From Burkholderiaceae bacterium (GTDB lineage: Bacteria; Pseudomonadota; Gammaproteobacteria; Burkholderiales; Burkholderiaceae_C): a stretch of 7,593 nt of DNA. Positions within the stretch are counted from its first letter, which is position 1. Every line of letters starts with the position of its first letter. The DNA lies in NCBI GenBank assembly GCA_031256305.1, contig JAIRQU010000020.1, positions 1 through 7,593 of the forward strand, given 5' to 3'. A program made the translations under genes and the position numbers. The notes under the pieces were generated by a model that saw nothing but the letters and a program-made list of their open reading frames with translations, was not told the origin of the DNA and made no database searches. This document shows positions 1 through 6,234 of this stretch, in pieces.

Positions 1-372
1 AAATGACGGACTAATACTCTTGATTTTATCAACTGTAAGTGCATCACCCGCGTCGCCACAAAGAACCGAAACTCTCGGATCTTCATAAGTCAAATCTGCA
101 CATTTTTCGTTGATGTCACAACCGACCAGGTTTTTTGCATTCTGAAAATACTGTGCTAAAACTTCCAGGGAGCCTCCGTTCTGGATGCCGATCTCAAGCA
201 AGGCCAGCTCTTTATCGCGGTAGTTGATGAATAATCTATCATATTCACGCAAGTAAATCGACCACTTGTCTGAGGCCTTACCTTTGTGCCGGTTGTACAG
301 TTCCAATAAACTCAATTCCCGGATGAGTTCACGGTTTATTTTATGAATGTTGTATAGGTCATTGGAATTCAT
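1..372 (-). CDS. Class I SAM-dependent methyltransferase, N-terminal 124 residues (cut by window edge)
   Basis: The frame is open from an ATG at 372 to the window edge (124 codons), so the C-terminus is missing. A Rossmann-type SAM site is visible: motif I LEIGIQNGGSLEV at residues 59-71 (acidic residue then GxxxG), an acidic residue ending the next strand in VGCDIN (D86), and a later strand with acidic residues, VLCGDAGD (103-110). The segment before motif I (KWSIYLREYDRLF, about 36-48) is typical of methyltransferases in surface-polysaccharide clusters. AGGGA lies 11 nt before the start. The gene begins 29 nt after the export ATPase stop and is probably in the same operon. The likely role is methylation of a sugar or glycan in the cytoplasm; the substrate cannot be read from sequence. 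Counted GC is about 42 % over the first 180 bases, far below the transporter genes, which suggests separate acquisition. A CmcI-like hydroxylase annotation is a less likely alternative. Confidence 0.82.
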   Translation of the reverse strand, partial: MNSNDLYNIHKINRELIRELSLLELYNRHKGKASDKWSIYLREYDRLFINYRDKELALLEIGIQNGGSLEVLAQYFQNAKNLVGCDINEKCADLTYEDPRVSVLCGDAGDALTVDKIKSISPSF

Positions 373-401
373 GCTTGCAATTTCCCTTAATTTATTTTTG
401 G

Positions 402-1133
402 TTACTGTTTATCGATGACTTGCACGGTTTCTTGAGCCACGATCCGTCCGTGTTCAAGGTTTATGACCCGGTTGCATTCCGCGGCGATCAGCGCGGGCTG
501 GTGCGAAGCCAATACCAGAATACCCGAGCGTGAAACGACTTCGCGCATACGCTGCTCGGCGCGCGCGGTAAAGGCGGCGTCGCCTACCGAGAGCCATTCG
601 TCCATCAGCAAGATGTCGGCCTGCACGCTGGTTGAGATGGAAAAGGCCAGCCGCATCATCATACCCGTCGAATAGGTGCGTACCGGCATGTCCAGGTATT
701 CGCCCAGTCCGCTGAATTCGCAGATGCCGGGCGCTAGGCGCTCGATTTCCTTTTTGCTCAACCCCATCACCAGGCCGCGCAGCATGATGTTTTCCAGGCC
801 CGTGGCGTCCGGCTCTATACCCAGCGAAGGGTCGATCAGGCTGGCGATGGTACCGTGCCGCTCGAACTGCCCGGCCGAAGGCTCGTACACGCCCGCCAGC
901 AGGCGCAGCAGCGTGGTTTTGCCCGCGCCGTTGTGGCCGACCAGACCGAGCTTGTCGCCGCCCTTGAGTTCAAAGCTGATGCCGTGCAGCGCCTGCACCA
1001 CGCGGATGCCGGTTTCCTTGCCTACGCGCCCGCCGGTGACTGAGGCGGCCAGCGTTTTTTTCAGCGAAATCGCGCCCGCGCCATAAATTGGGAAATGCAC
1101 GGAGACGTTTTTCAGGGAAATGGAAGGGGCCAT
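402..1133 (-). CDS. wzt: Polysaccharide ABC exporter, ATP-binding subunit (Wzt/KpsT type)
   Basis: This 243-residue ATPase would power export of a finished undecaprenyl- or lipid-linked polysaccharide across the inner membrane together with the adjacent permease. Visible motifs are Walker A GHNGAGKT (66-73), the family-specific signature YSTGMMMRLAFS (154-165), Walker B ILLMDEW (174-180) with catalytic E179, and the H-loop LASH (H211). The N-terminus MAPSISLKNVSVHFPIYG is typical of the family. The frame remains open upstream to 1520, but that part lies inside the permease gene in another frame, so the ATG at 1133 is chosen. It begins 2 nt after the permease stop, which implies translational coupling. 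The protein ends about 30 residues after the H-loop, so it lacks the C-terminal carbohydrate-binding domain of long Wzt proteins such as E. coli O9a. It therefore resembles KpsT or short Wzt proteins. O-antigen rather than capsule is inference. Confidence 0.92.
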   Translation of the reverse strand: MAPSISLKNVSVHFPIYGAGAISLKKTLAASVTGGRVGKETGIRVVQALHGISFELKGGDKLGLVGHNGAGKTTLLRLLAGVYEPSAGQFERHGTIASLIDPSLGIEPDATGLENIMLRGLVMGLSKKEIERLAPGICEFSGLGEYLDMPVRTYSTGMMMRLAFSISTSVQADILLMDEWLSVGDAAFTARAEQRMREVVSRSGILVLASHQPALIAAECNRVINLEHGRIVAQETVQVIDKQ

Positions 1134-1135
1134 GT

Positions 1136-1939
1136 TCAAAGCCAGTAGACCACGCGCCGATAGTATTTTGCAAAAAGCGCGCACGCCGCGATCAGCGTGC
1201 CCGCCGTCCAGGCCAAGACGCCGTACCAACTGTGCGCCTGCGCCAGGTTGCCCAGCAACGGCGAGCGCAACAAGTCCAGCATCTGGGCAAAGGGGTTCCA
1301 GAGGATGAACTGGCCGCGCTGGGGCAGATTCTCGGCCGACCAGAACACGGGCGTGAGGAACATCATCATCTGCATCACGCTCAGGACGATTTGCGCTACA
1401 TCCCGAAAGCGCGTGCAGACCAGTCCCAGCGCCATGCCGATGGCGTGCGCATTGAGCAGCATGAGCAGAAAAGCCGGAACAATCAACCATACGGACCACG
1501 ACAGCGAGATGCCCGTCCACAAGGCGATGGGAATGTACAGCACGATCTGGTGGGCGAACTGGATCAGGTTGCGCGCCAGCGTGCGCCAGACGAACAGGCT
1601 GATCGGGAAATAGCCCTGCTTGAGGTAGTTGGCCGAGGCGATGAAAGAATTACACGAATCGCTGACCGTGTTGAAAAACAGGTACCAAAAGATGATCCCC
1701 AGCGCCATGTAGGGGAAAAATTTGTGCAGGTCAATGTTGAACAGCGCGCTGTATAACGGCCCCATGCCGGCGATCATCGCGCCCATGCTCAGCGTCAGCC
1801 ACAGCGGGCCGAGCATGGAGCGCCGGTAGCGCAACACAATATCGAACCAGGCCAGGGTCCACCAGACGTCGATGCGGCGCGTACCTTCCCACCAGTCGCC
1901 CCAGGCGGCGCGGCGCAAATTGGAATAGATTTGACTCAT
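1136..1939 (-). CDS. wzm: Polysaccharide ABC exporter, ABC-2 type membrane permease (Wzm/KpsM type)
   Basis: This 267-residue inner-membrane protein would form the glycan channel with the ATPase encoded 2 nt downstream. It has the ABC-2 hallmark near the first membrane segment, RYRRSMLGPLWLTLS (37-51). Hydrophobic segments lie at about 44-66, 75-95, 121-141, 150-174, 183-201 and 240-258, giving six. Further family-like stretches are LGLVCTRFRDVAQIV (171-185), TPVFWSAENLP (196-206) and WNPFAQMLDLLRSPLLG (214-230). The start at 1939 (MSQIYSNLRR) is chosen because the protein begins here with an amphipathic N-terminus of the family type. The 25 residues encoded upstream (TTG at 2014, ATG at 1993) are rich in Pro, Cys and Arg and look non-coding. 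No good ribosome binding site is seen before 1939, so the start is less certain than the gene. It is the first gene of the minus-strand operon and diverges from ilvD. Confidence 0.9.
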   Translation of the reverse strand: MSQIYSNLRRAAWGDWWEGTRRIDVWWTLAWFDIVLRYRRSMLGPLWLTLSMGAMIAGMGPLYSALFNIDLHKFFPYMALGIIFWYLFFNTVSDSCNSFIASANYLKQGYFPISLFVWRTLARNLIQFAHQIVLYIPIALWTGISLSWSVWLIVPAFLLMLLNAHAIGMALGLVCTRFRDVAQIVLSVMQMMMFLTPVFWSAENLPQRGQFILWNPFAQMLDLLRSPLLGNLAQAHSWYGVLAWTAGTLIAACALFAKYYRRVVYWL

Positions 1940-2187
1940 GTATTTGGGTCGAAAGGCGCGTCCGTCCGGGCATTGCCCCGGACAAACAGCCATTCGTGAA
2001 GGCCGCTCAAACAACTGATTCTGCGCTATGCGCTGACACGGGTATTTTAGTCAAACGTAACGTGGCAGCGGCGTGAATTAGTAGGCATTGCCGGCGGCAC
2101 ATGCGCCGCTGGAGCATTGAGCTACCATTTCCAGGTTTCCAGGCCATGTCACAACATCAACCGAACTTCATCCACGAGAGCACCGCC
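1940..2187. promoter_or_regulatory. Divergent promoter region between wzm and ilvD
   Basis: This 248-base non-coding stretch separates two divergent starts, so promoters for both should lie here. On the minus strand a TTGACT (bases 2049-2054) is a good -35 candidate, but the hexamer 18 nt downstream, CATAGC (2025-2030), matches the -10 consensus at only three positions. No clear plus-strand sigma-70 pair, attenuator or leader peptide was recognised before ilvD. Functional assignment is inference. Confidence 0.3.
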
Positions 2188-4047
2188 ATGCCGCAATACC
2201 GTTCCCGCACTTCCACCCACGGCCGCAACATGGCCGGCGCGCGCGCGCTGTGGCGCGCCACCGGTATGCAGGACGGGGACTTCGGCAAGCCCATCATCGC
2301 GGTGGTCAACTCCTTTACCCAATTCGTGCCCGGCCATGTGCATCTGCGCGACGTGGGCGCGCTGGCGGCCCGGCAGATCGAGGCCGCCGGCGGCGTGGCC
2401 AAGGAGTTCAACACCATCGCCATTGACGACGGCATTGCCATGGGGCACGGCGGCATGTTGTATTCGCTGCCTTCGCGCGAGTTGATCGCCGACTCGGTGG
2501 AATACATGGTCAACGCGCATTGCGCTGACGCGATGGTGTGCATCTCCAACTGCGACAAGGTTACGCCGGGTATGCTGATGGCCGCGATGCGCCTGAACAT
2601 TCCCGTGGTATTCGTCTCCGGCGGGCCGATGGAAGCGGGCAAGCTCAAGCCGTCCGGCAGTGGCGACGCAGTGGTCAAGATCGACCTGATCGACGCCATG
2701 ATCAAGGCCGCCGATCCAACCGTGACCGACGCGCTGGCCGAGCAGTACGAGCGCAGCGTCTGCCCGACCTGCGGCTCGTGTTCGGGCATGTTCACCGCCA
2801 ATTCAATGAATTGTCTGACCGAAGCCATTGGCCTGGCGCTGCCGGGCAACGGCACGCTGGTCGCCACGCACGCCTGGCGCAAGAGCCTGTTCGAGCGCGC
2901 GGGCCGCCTGATCGTCGAGCTGTGCCGCCGCTATTACGAGCAGGGCGACGCCTCGGTGTTGCCGCGCGCCATCGCCAGCAAGAGCGCCTTCGAGAACGCC
3001 ATGACGCTGGACGTGGCGATGGGCGGATCGACCAACACCGTGCTGCACCTGCTGGCCGTGGCGCAGGAGGCGGGGGCGGGCTTCAGCATGGCCGACATCG
3101 ACCGTATCTCGCGCAAAACGCCGTGCCTGTGCAAGGTGGCGCCGACCACCGACAAATACCACGTCGAGGACGTACACCGCGCCGGCGGCATCATGGGCAT
3201 CCTGGGCGAACTGGGGCGCGCCGGGCTGATCGACCTGTCTTGCGGCACGGTGCACAGCCGTACCTTGGGCGCGGCGCTGGCGGCTTGGGACATCAGCGGC
3301 GGCGCGGGCGACGAGGCGCACCAGTTCTACCGCGCCGCGCCCGGCGGCGCGGTCAGCGTCACGGCGTTCAGCCAGGACGCGACCTATTCCGGTCTGGACC
3401 TGGATCGGCAAAACGGCTGCATCCGCGACCAGGCGCACGCCTATTCCCAAGACGGCGGCTTGGCCGTGCTGTACGGCAACCTGGCCGAGAAGGGTTGCAT
3501 CGTCAAGACCGCGGGAGTCGATGAAGCGCAATGGGTGTTTACCGGCAAGGCGCGCGTGTTCGAGAGTCAGGAAGACGCCTCGGACGGCATCCTGGGCGGC
3601 AAAGTCGCGCCGGGCGACGTGGTGGTGATTCGCTACGAAGGCCCCAAGGGCGGCCCCGGTATGCAGGAAATGCTCTACCCCACCTCCTACCTCAAATCCA
3701 AGGGCCTGGGTCAGGTCTGCGCGCTGTTCACCGATGGCCGTTTTTCCGGCGGCTCGTCGGGCCTGGTCATCGGCCACGCCTCGCCCGAAGCCGCCGAGGG
3801 CGGCATGATCGGGCTGGTCGAGGACGGCGACACCATCGAAATCGACATCCCCGCGCGCAAGATCCACTTGGCTGTGCCCGACGCCGAACTGGCCCGCCGC
3901 CGCGCGGCCATGCAAGCGCGCGGCAACCGCGCCTGGCAACCGGCGAATCGCCAACGCCCGGTATCCGCCGCGCTGCAAGCCTATGCCGCCCTGGCCACCT
4001 CCGCCGACCGGGGCGCGGTACGGGATGTGGGACAGCTCAAACGGTAA
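2188..4047 (+). CDS. ilvD: Dihydroxy-acid dehydratase
   Basis: IlvD removes water from 2,3-dihydroxy-isovalerate and 2,3-dihydroxy-3-methylvalerate, giving the 2-keto acid precursors of valine, leucine and isoleucine. It is a cytoplasmic Fe-S and Mg-dependent enzyme. The 619-residue product is close to E. coli IlvD (616) and recognisable along its whole length. D81, C122, D123 and K124 (in [10 protein letters not shown]) and C195 (in CPTCGSCSG) are present at E. coli numbering. After a 3-residue length difference, the metal-binding Glu is E494 ([10 protein letters not shown]) and the catalytic Ser is S520 (GRFSGG). The frame is open from 2101, but the ATG at 2188 gives the family N-terminus [20 protein letters not shown] and has GAGAG 8 nt before it; the extra 29 codons have no family counterpart. 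The region around residues 355-400 is the least conserved. It is transcribed away from the export operon, probably alone; no convincing terminator follows. Confidence 0.98.
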   Translation: MPQYRSRTSTHGRNMAGARALWRATGMQDGDFGKPIIAVVNSFTQFVPGHVHLRDVGALAARQIEAAGGVAKEFNTIAIDDGIAMGHGGMLYSLPSRELIADSVEYMVNAHCADAMVCISNCDKVTPGMLMAAMRLNIPVVFVSGGPMEAGKLKPSGSGDAVVKIDLIDAMIKAADPTVTDALAEQYERSVCPTCGSCSGMFTANSMNCLTEAIGLALPGNGTLVATHAWRKSLFERAGRLIVELCRRYYEQGDASVLPRAIASKSAFENAMTLDVAMGGSTNTVLHLLAVAQEAGAGFSMADIDRISRKTPCLCKVAPTTDKYHVEDVHRAGGIMGILGELGRAGLIDLSCGTVHSRTLGAALAAWDISGGAGDEAHQFYRAAPGGAVSVTAFSQDATYSGLDLDRQNGCIRDQAHAYSQDGGLAVLYGNLAEKGCIVKTAGVDEAQWVFTGKARVFESQEDASDGILGGKVAPGDVVVIRYEGPKGGPGMQEMLYPTSYLKSKGLGQVCALFTDGRFSGGSSGLVIGHASPEAAEGGMIGLVEDGDTIEIDIPARKIHLAVPDAELARRRAAMQARGNRAWQPANRQRPVSAALQAYAALATSADRGAVRDVGQLKR

Positions 4048-4474
4048 GCGTCAGACAAAGCCGGCGGCTAGCTCGAACGAAGGGGAGAGCATTTTTCCTG
4101 ACAGTCAGCGCGCAAATGTATTTGCCATCAAACCGTGGTGGGAATTTTGGTAACGTTAATAGTTTGGGCTGCGCTTGTGAAATCCGGCGGCGCACCGTTT
4201 GCTGGTTTGGCCTTGCATCGAGGAAAGTTTTCGCCTCTCCCCAACCCCTGCCAGCCTTACACTTAAAGTCGAAACACGACTTCGGCGGCGCAGGCAAACA
4301 TGGCACTTGACGGTGACACCTCATAACCACCCGTGTGAGTCCGTCACGCCCGCCAGCTCCAGGCATGCACAGACGGCTGTTGACGGCACGGACACGAAAA
4401 AAGCACACGCGATTGACGCCGTAATTGATGGGGTATCGCCCCACCCTGGTCAACTGCTCGAAAAAATGTTGGTC
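4048..4474. other. Intergenic region between convergent ilvD and lipoprotein gene; no gene seen
   Basis: These 427 bases lie between the ilvD stop and the stop of the minus-strand lipoprotein gene. GC is visibly lower than in either neighbour. The one long minus-strand frame (4037-4453, overlapping the ilvD end) has no recognisable motif and looks non-coding. Small inverted repeats are present: AAGTCG/CGACTT at 4266-4282 (6-bp stem, 5-nt loop) and TGGGG/CCCCA at 4429-4443 (5-bp stem, 5-nt loop). Neither is followed by a T run, so I do not call them terminators. A run of six T on the minus strand near 4400 lacks a solid stem before it. Confidence 0.5.
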
Positions 4475-5356
4475 TTATTCGGCCATGGCGGGAGCGGACG
4501 GCCATTCCCATTGGGTTAGCCAGTCCAGCCAGCCGGAACCTTCGTCCGTGGCGGGTATGGCCGCCGGTGGCGGGGGTGGCAGCGTGGCGCGCGAGCCTGG
4601 CACAAAGGGGAACGGCGGCACGTGGATGGTGATCGCGCCGTCTTTTGTCGGCCCCTCATCGACCCCGTCGCGCACGGCTGCGGCCAGTCGCTGTGTCCAT
4701 TGCTGACCGGGCTGGTCGCGGTCGATAGCGCCAGTGGCGTTGCGCGTAGGCGGCTCAATCAGGTAGGGAGCAAACAGCGCGTGTACTTCGACTGTTCCCC
4801 CATTGGCTGAAGGCAGCCGGTACGCAACCCAAGCGCGCGGTTGACGGGTCCAGCCGCGCTCATCGGCCCAGCGGTAGAGCGTGGGCTGGGTTGTTTGCAG
4901 CCAGTGGTTAAAGTCCGTGTCGCGGCGCAAGCGCAGACAGCCCGCTGGCGTATCCAGCACATCCTCCAGACGGGATGCTTGCGCGGAACAAGGCACATAC
5001 GCACCCGGCATGATCTGCGCGATGACGATGGCCAGCCACTTGTACCCCTTGGTTCTGTCCTTGGGATCGTTCTCGCGCAGCCAGCCGGCCACGCGCGTAG
5101 GCACATTCGAGGCGGCAACGGGATCGGTCTCGTCGCTTGCCAGCCACGGCGCTTGATAGATGCCCAGGTTGTACCATTGACCGACGCTGACAGGCGGCAC
5201 GTCAATCCAGGGCGCGGGGCTGAACGGTCCATTGGCGCTGGGGGCAGTCGTGGAGGGGGTGGCAGTGAGGTCGCCAGCGGATGTCGCGCAACCGCTCAAC
5301 GCCGCCGTGCCGATCAATAAAGCTGCGGTCAATGCTGCCGACGTGTGTTTAATCAT
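4475..5356 (-). CDS. Predicted secreted lipoprotein of unknown family (copy A)
   Basis: This 293-residue protein starts with a lipoprotein signal peptide: MIKH, hydrophobic TSAALTAALLIGTAA, then lipobox LSGC with the acylated Cys at 23. A flexible Ser/Thr/Pro linker follows (24-50). The start at 5356 is fixed by AGAGGA 7 nt upstream; the frame is open for 35 more codons, but these lack a signal-peptide pattern. The core, about 53-208, contains VPPVSVGQWYNLG (53-65), PTRVAGWL (86-93), KWLAIVIAQ (106-114), CLRLRRDTDF (140-149), LYRW (160-163) and TVEVHALFAPYLIEP (188-202). C123 and C140 are both conserved in the paralogue. The tail has a Pro run and is Trp-rich near the end (WLDWLTQWEW, 276-285). 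I do not recognise the family and assign no function. Export to the periplasmic face of a membrane is the only supported inference. It is probably monocistronic with its own promoter. Confidence 0.85.
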   Translation of the reverse strand: MIKHTSAALTAALLIGTAALSGCATSAGDLTATPSTTAPSANGPFSPAPWIDVPPVSVGQWYNLGIYQAPWLASDETDPVAASNVPTRVAGWLRENDPKDRTKGYKWLAIVIAQIMPGAYVPCSAQASRLEDVLDTPAGCLRLRRDTDFNHWLQTTQPTLYRWADERGWTRQPRAWVAYRLPSANGGTVEVHALFAPYLIEPPTRNATGAIDRDQPGQQWTQRLAAAVRDGVDEGPTKDGAITIHVPPFPFVPGSRATLPPPPPAAIPATDEGSGWLDWLTQWEWPSAPAMAE

Positions 5357-5434
5357 CTTGAATTCCTCTTGTCTGCCACGGACGGCAGTTGCACCTTGCA
5401 AAACCCTGTCTATGCGAACTCTCAAGGGATAAAC

Positions 5435-5464
5435 GTAACAAATCATAACAGATGATAACAAATG
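5435..5464 (-). promoter_or_regulatory. Three 10-bp direct repeats (TGTTA-N5) overlapping the probable copy A promoter
   Basis: Read on the minus strand, TGTTA occurs three times with exactly 5 nt between copies (TAACA on the plus strand at 5436-5440, 5446-5450 and 5456-5460). The outer two copies are ATTTGTTA. One turn per repeat places all copies on the same DNA face, the arrangement bound by OmpR/PhoP-family response regulators. The middle repeat also forms TGTTATGAT, an extended -10 (TATGAT at 5442-5447), with no good -35 at 17 nt. The transcript would start near 5435, giving a leader of about 80 nt. The regulator is unknown. Confidence 0.5.
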
Positions 5465-5504
5465 CGCCCTGTCTAGCCCGCATGGATTGCGATTGAACTT
5501 GCGA

Positions 5505-5526
5505 AACCCAGCCGCGCGTGTGGGTT
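5505..5526. repeat. Inverted repeat, 6-bp stem AACCCA/TGGGTT with 10-nt GC-rich loop
   Basis: AACCCA (5505-5510) pairs perfectly with TGGGTT (5521-5526). On the minus strand the stem is followed only by TTTC, so it is at best a weak terminator that could shield the copy A promoter from upstream transcription. It also lies near the left edge of the lower-GC segment. Confidence 0.3.
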
Positions 5527-6188
5527 GGAGTAAGACAAGCTACATTGGTCGAAAAGCCAGATCCGATGGAGTCAACTGTAGAATACAGCCATAGGTGCAG
5601 CCCAACACTTACCCCGATAGTTTGTCAGCTCAATGAAAAGACGATTCGGCACAGAAGTGATTTAGTTTGTGTTAGCAACCTCACCAAAACCTACCGAGGG
5701 ATCTGGTTGACGCTGCATCGCGGTAAGGCGACACTGAAGCGCAGTGTTCTGCAATTTATTAGCAAGCTGCGGGTCAAACGGCTTCAGGCCGCCGCAGTCG
5801 CTGTCAAGGAATTTTATCTGTGCTGCGACCAATAATGCACCGGTGTATTGGGTGCCGGCTGAGGTGCTATCGGTTTCTATTTTGATGGCAACCCTATTAT
5901 CAGTGATAACTCACTCATTCTTGATGATGGTCGAGCTGTCATCCTTCGTCTTGCACGGTGCCTCGGAGGCAGTGCGGTTACCGCTGCGGTTCATCTTGGG
6001 TTCGGCGCAGCTCATTCAGCCATACAACATTTCCGGCTGTTTCGGTCATAAAACCGGATCAATCTTGGCCATCTCGGCACTGACACACATGTGCCGCACC
6101 ATCGGGTCCGTCGCCTTGCCCTCTCATCAGGGCTTCCGTCTTCTGGCTTTCCCGGCCAGCACGTGCAGATTGGGGTAAAGGTTGGTAG
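5527..6188. other. Lower-GC segment between the paralogues without an intact gene
   Basis: Sampled lines are about 42-55 % GC (for example 5881-5940 at 42 %, 5581-5640 at 47 %), clearly below both flanking genes. Both strands show moderately long open frames, but none has a ribosome binding site plus recognisable domain. On the plus strand one frame runs 5518-5835, stops, and reopens from 5863 as GAIGFYFDGNPIISDNSLIL and onward to a stop after FRLFRS. On the minus strand one frame from about 6177 to a TAA at 5662 is broken by five TGA codons (at 6127, 6124, 6046, 6016 and 5911), with an 82-codon open run at 5665-5910. This is compatible with a decayed gene or a mobile-element remnant, or with plain non-coding DNA. 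No terminal inverted repeats or target duplications were found. The minus-strand hairpin GCCCT-GATGAG-AGGGC lies near 6120-6135. Confidence 0.4.
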
Positions 6189-6215
6189 GTCGGGGTGAAA
6201 TTTACGAACCCCAAC
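6189..6215. repeat. Imperfect palindrome downstream of copy B, REP-like or terminator hairpin
   Basis: GTCGGGGT (6189-6196) and ACCCCAAC (6208-6215) pair at seven of eight positions around an 11-nt loop. It lies about 20 nt beyond the copy B stop in the direction of transcription, but no T run follows on the minus strand. Together with the adjoining GGTAGG it resembles the short extragenic palindromes scattered in many proteobacterial genomes. It may end the transcript or protect its 3' end. Confidence 0.4.
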
Positions 6216-6234
6216 GTCACAATCTAAACTGGAT

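Noticed and set aside
1134..1520. N-terminal extension of the export ATPase
   Set aside because: It lies in another frame of the permease gene, which is clearly coding; the family start is at 1133.
2101..2187. 29-codon N-terminal extension of ilvD
   Set aside because: The family N-terminus MPQYRS starts at 2188 with a GAGAG before it; the extension has no counterpart in E. coli IlvD.
2803..3978. Long antisense open frame (391 codons) within ilvD
   Set aside because: A shadow of high-GC third-position bias opposite a perfectly conserved ilvD; no domain and no plausible independent start.
4396..4425. Terminator for copy A before a run of six T
   Set aside because: The stem upstream has only about five pairs with a bulge and lies some distance from the T run.
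4037..4453. 138-codon minus-strand frame after ilvD
   Set aside because: It overlaps the ilvD end, has an irregular composition rich in Arg, Cys and Pro, and shows no motif or convincing ribosome binding site.
6040..6130. Possible hammerhead-like core: CTGATGAG near 6121-6129 and CGAAA near 6042 on the minus strand
   Set aside because: The bases flanking the two motifs do not pair to form stem II, so the resemblance is to short words only.
5518..6215. Possible insertion-sequence ends (GTTGGAGT at 5524-5531 against GTTGGGGT on the other strand at 6208-6215)
   Set aside because: Only an 8-mer with one mismatch, one side belongs to a local hairpin, and no target duplication is visible.
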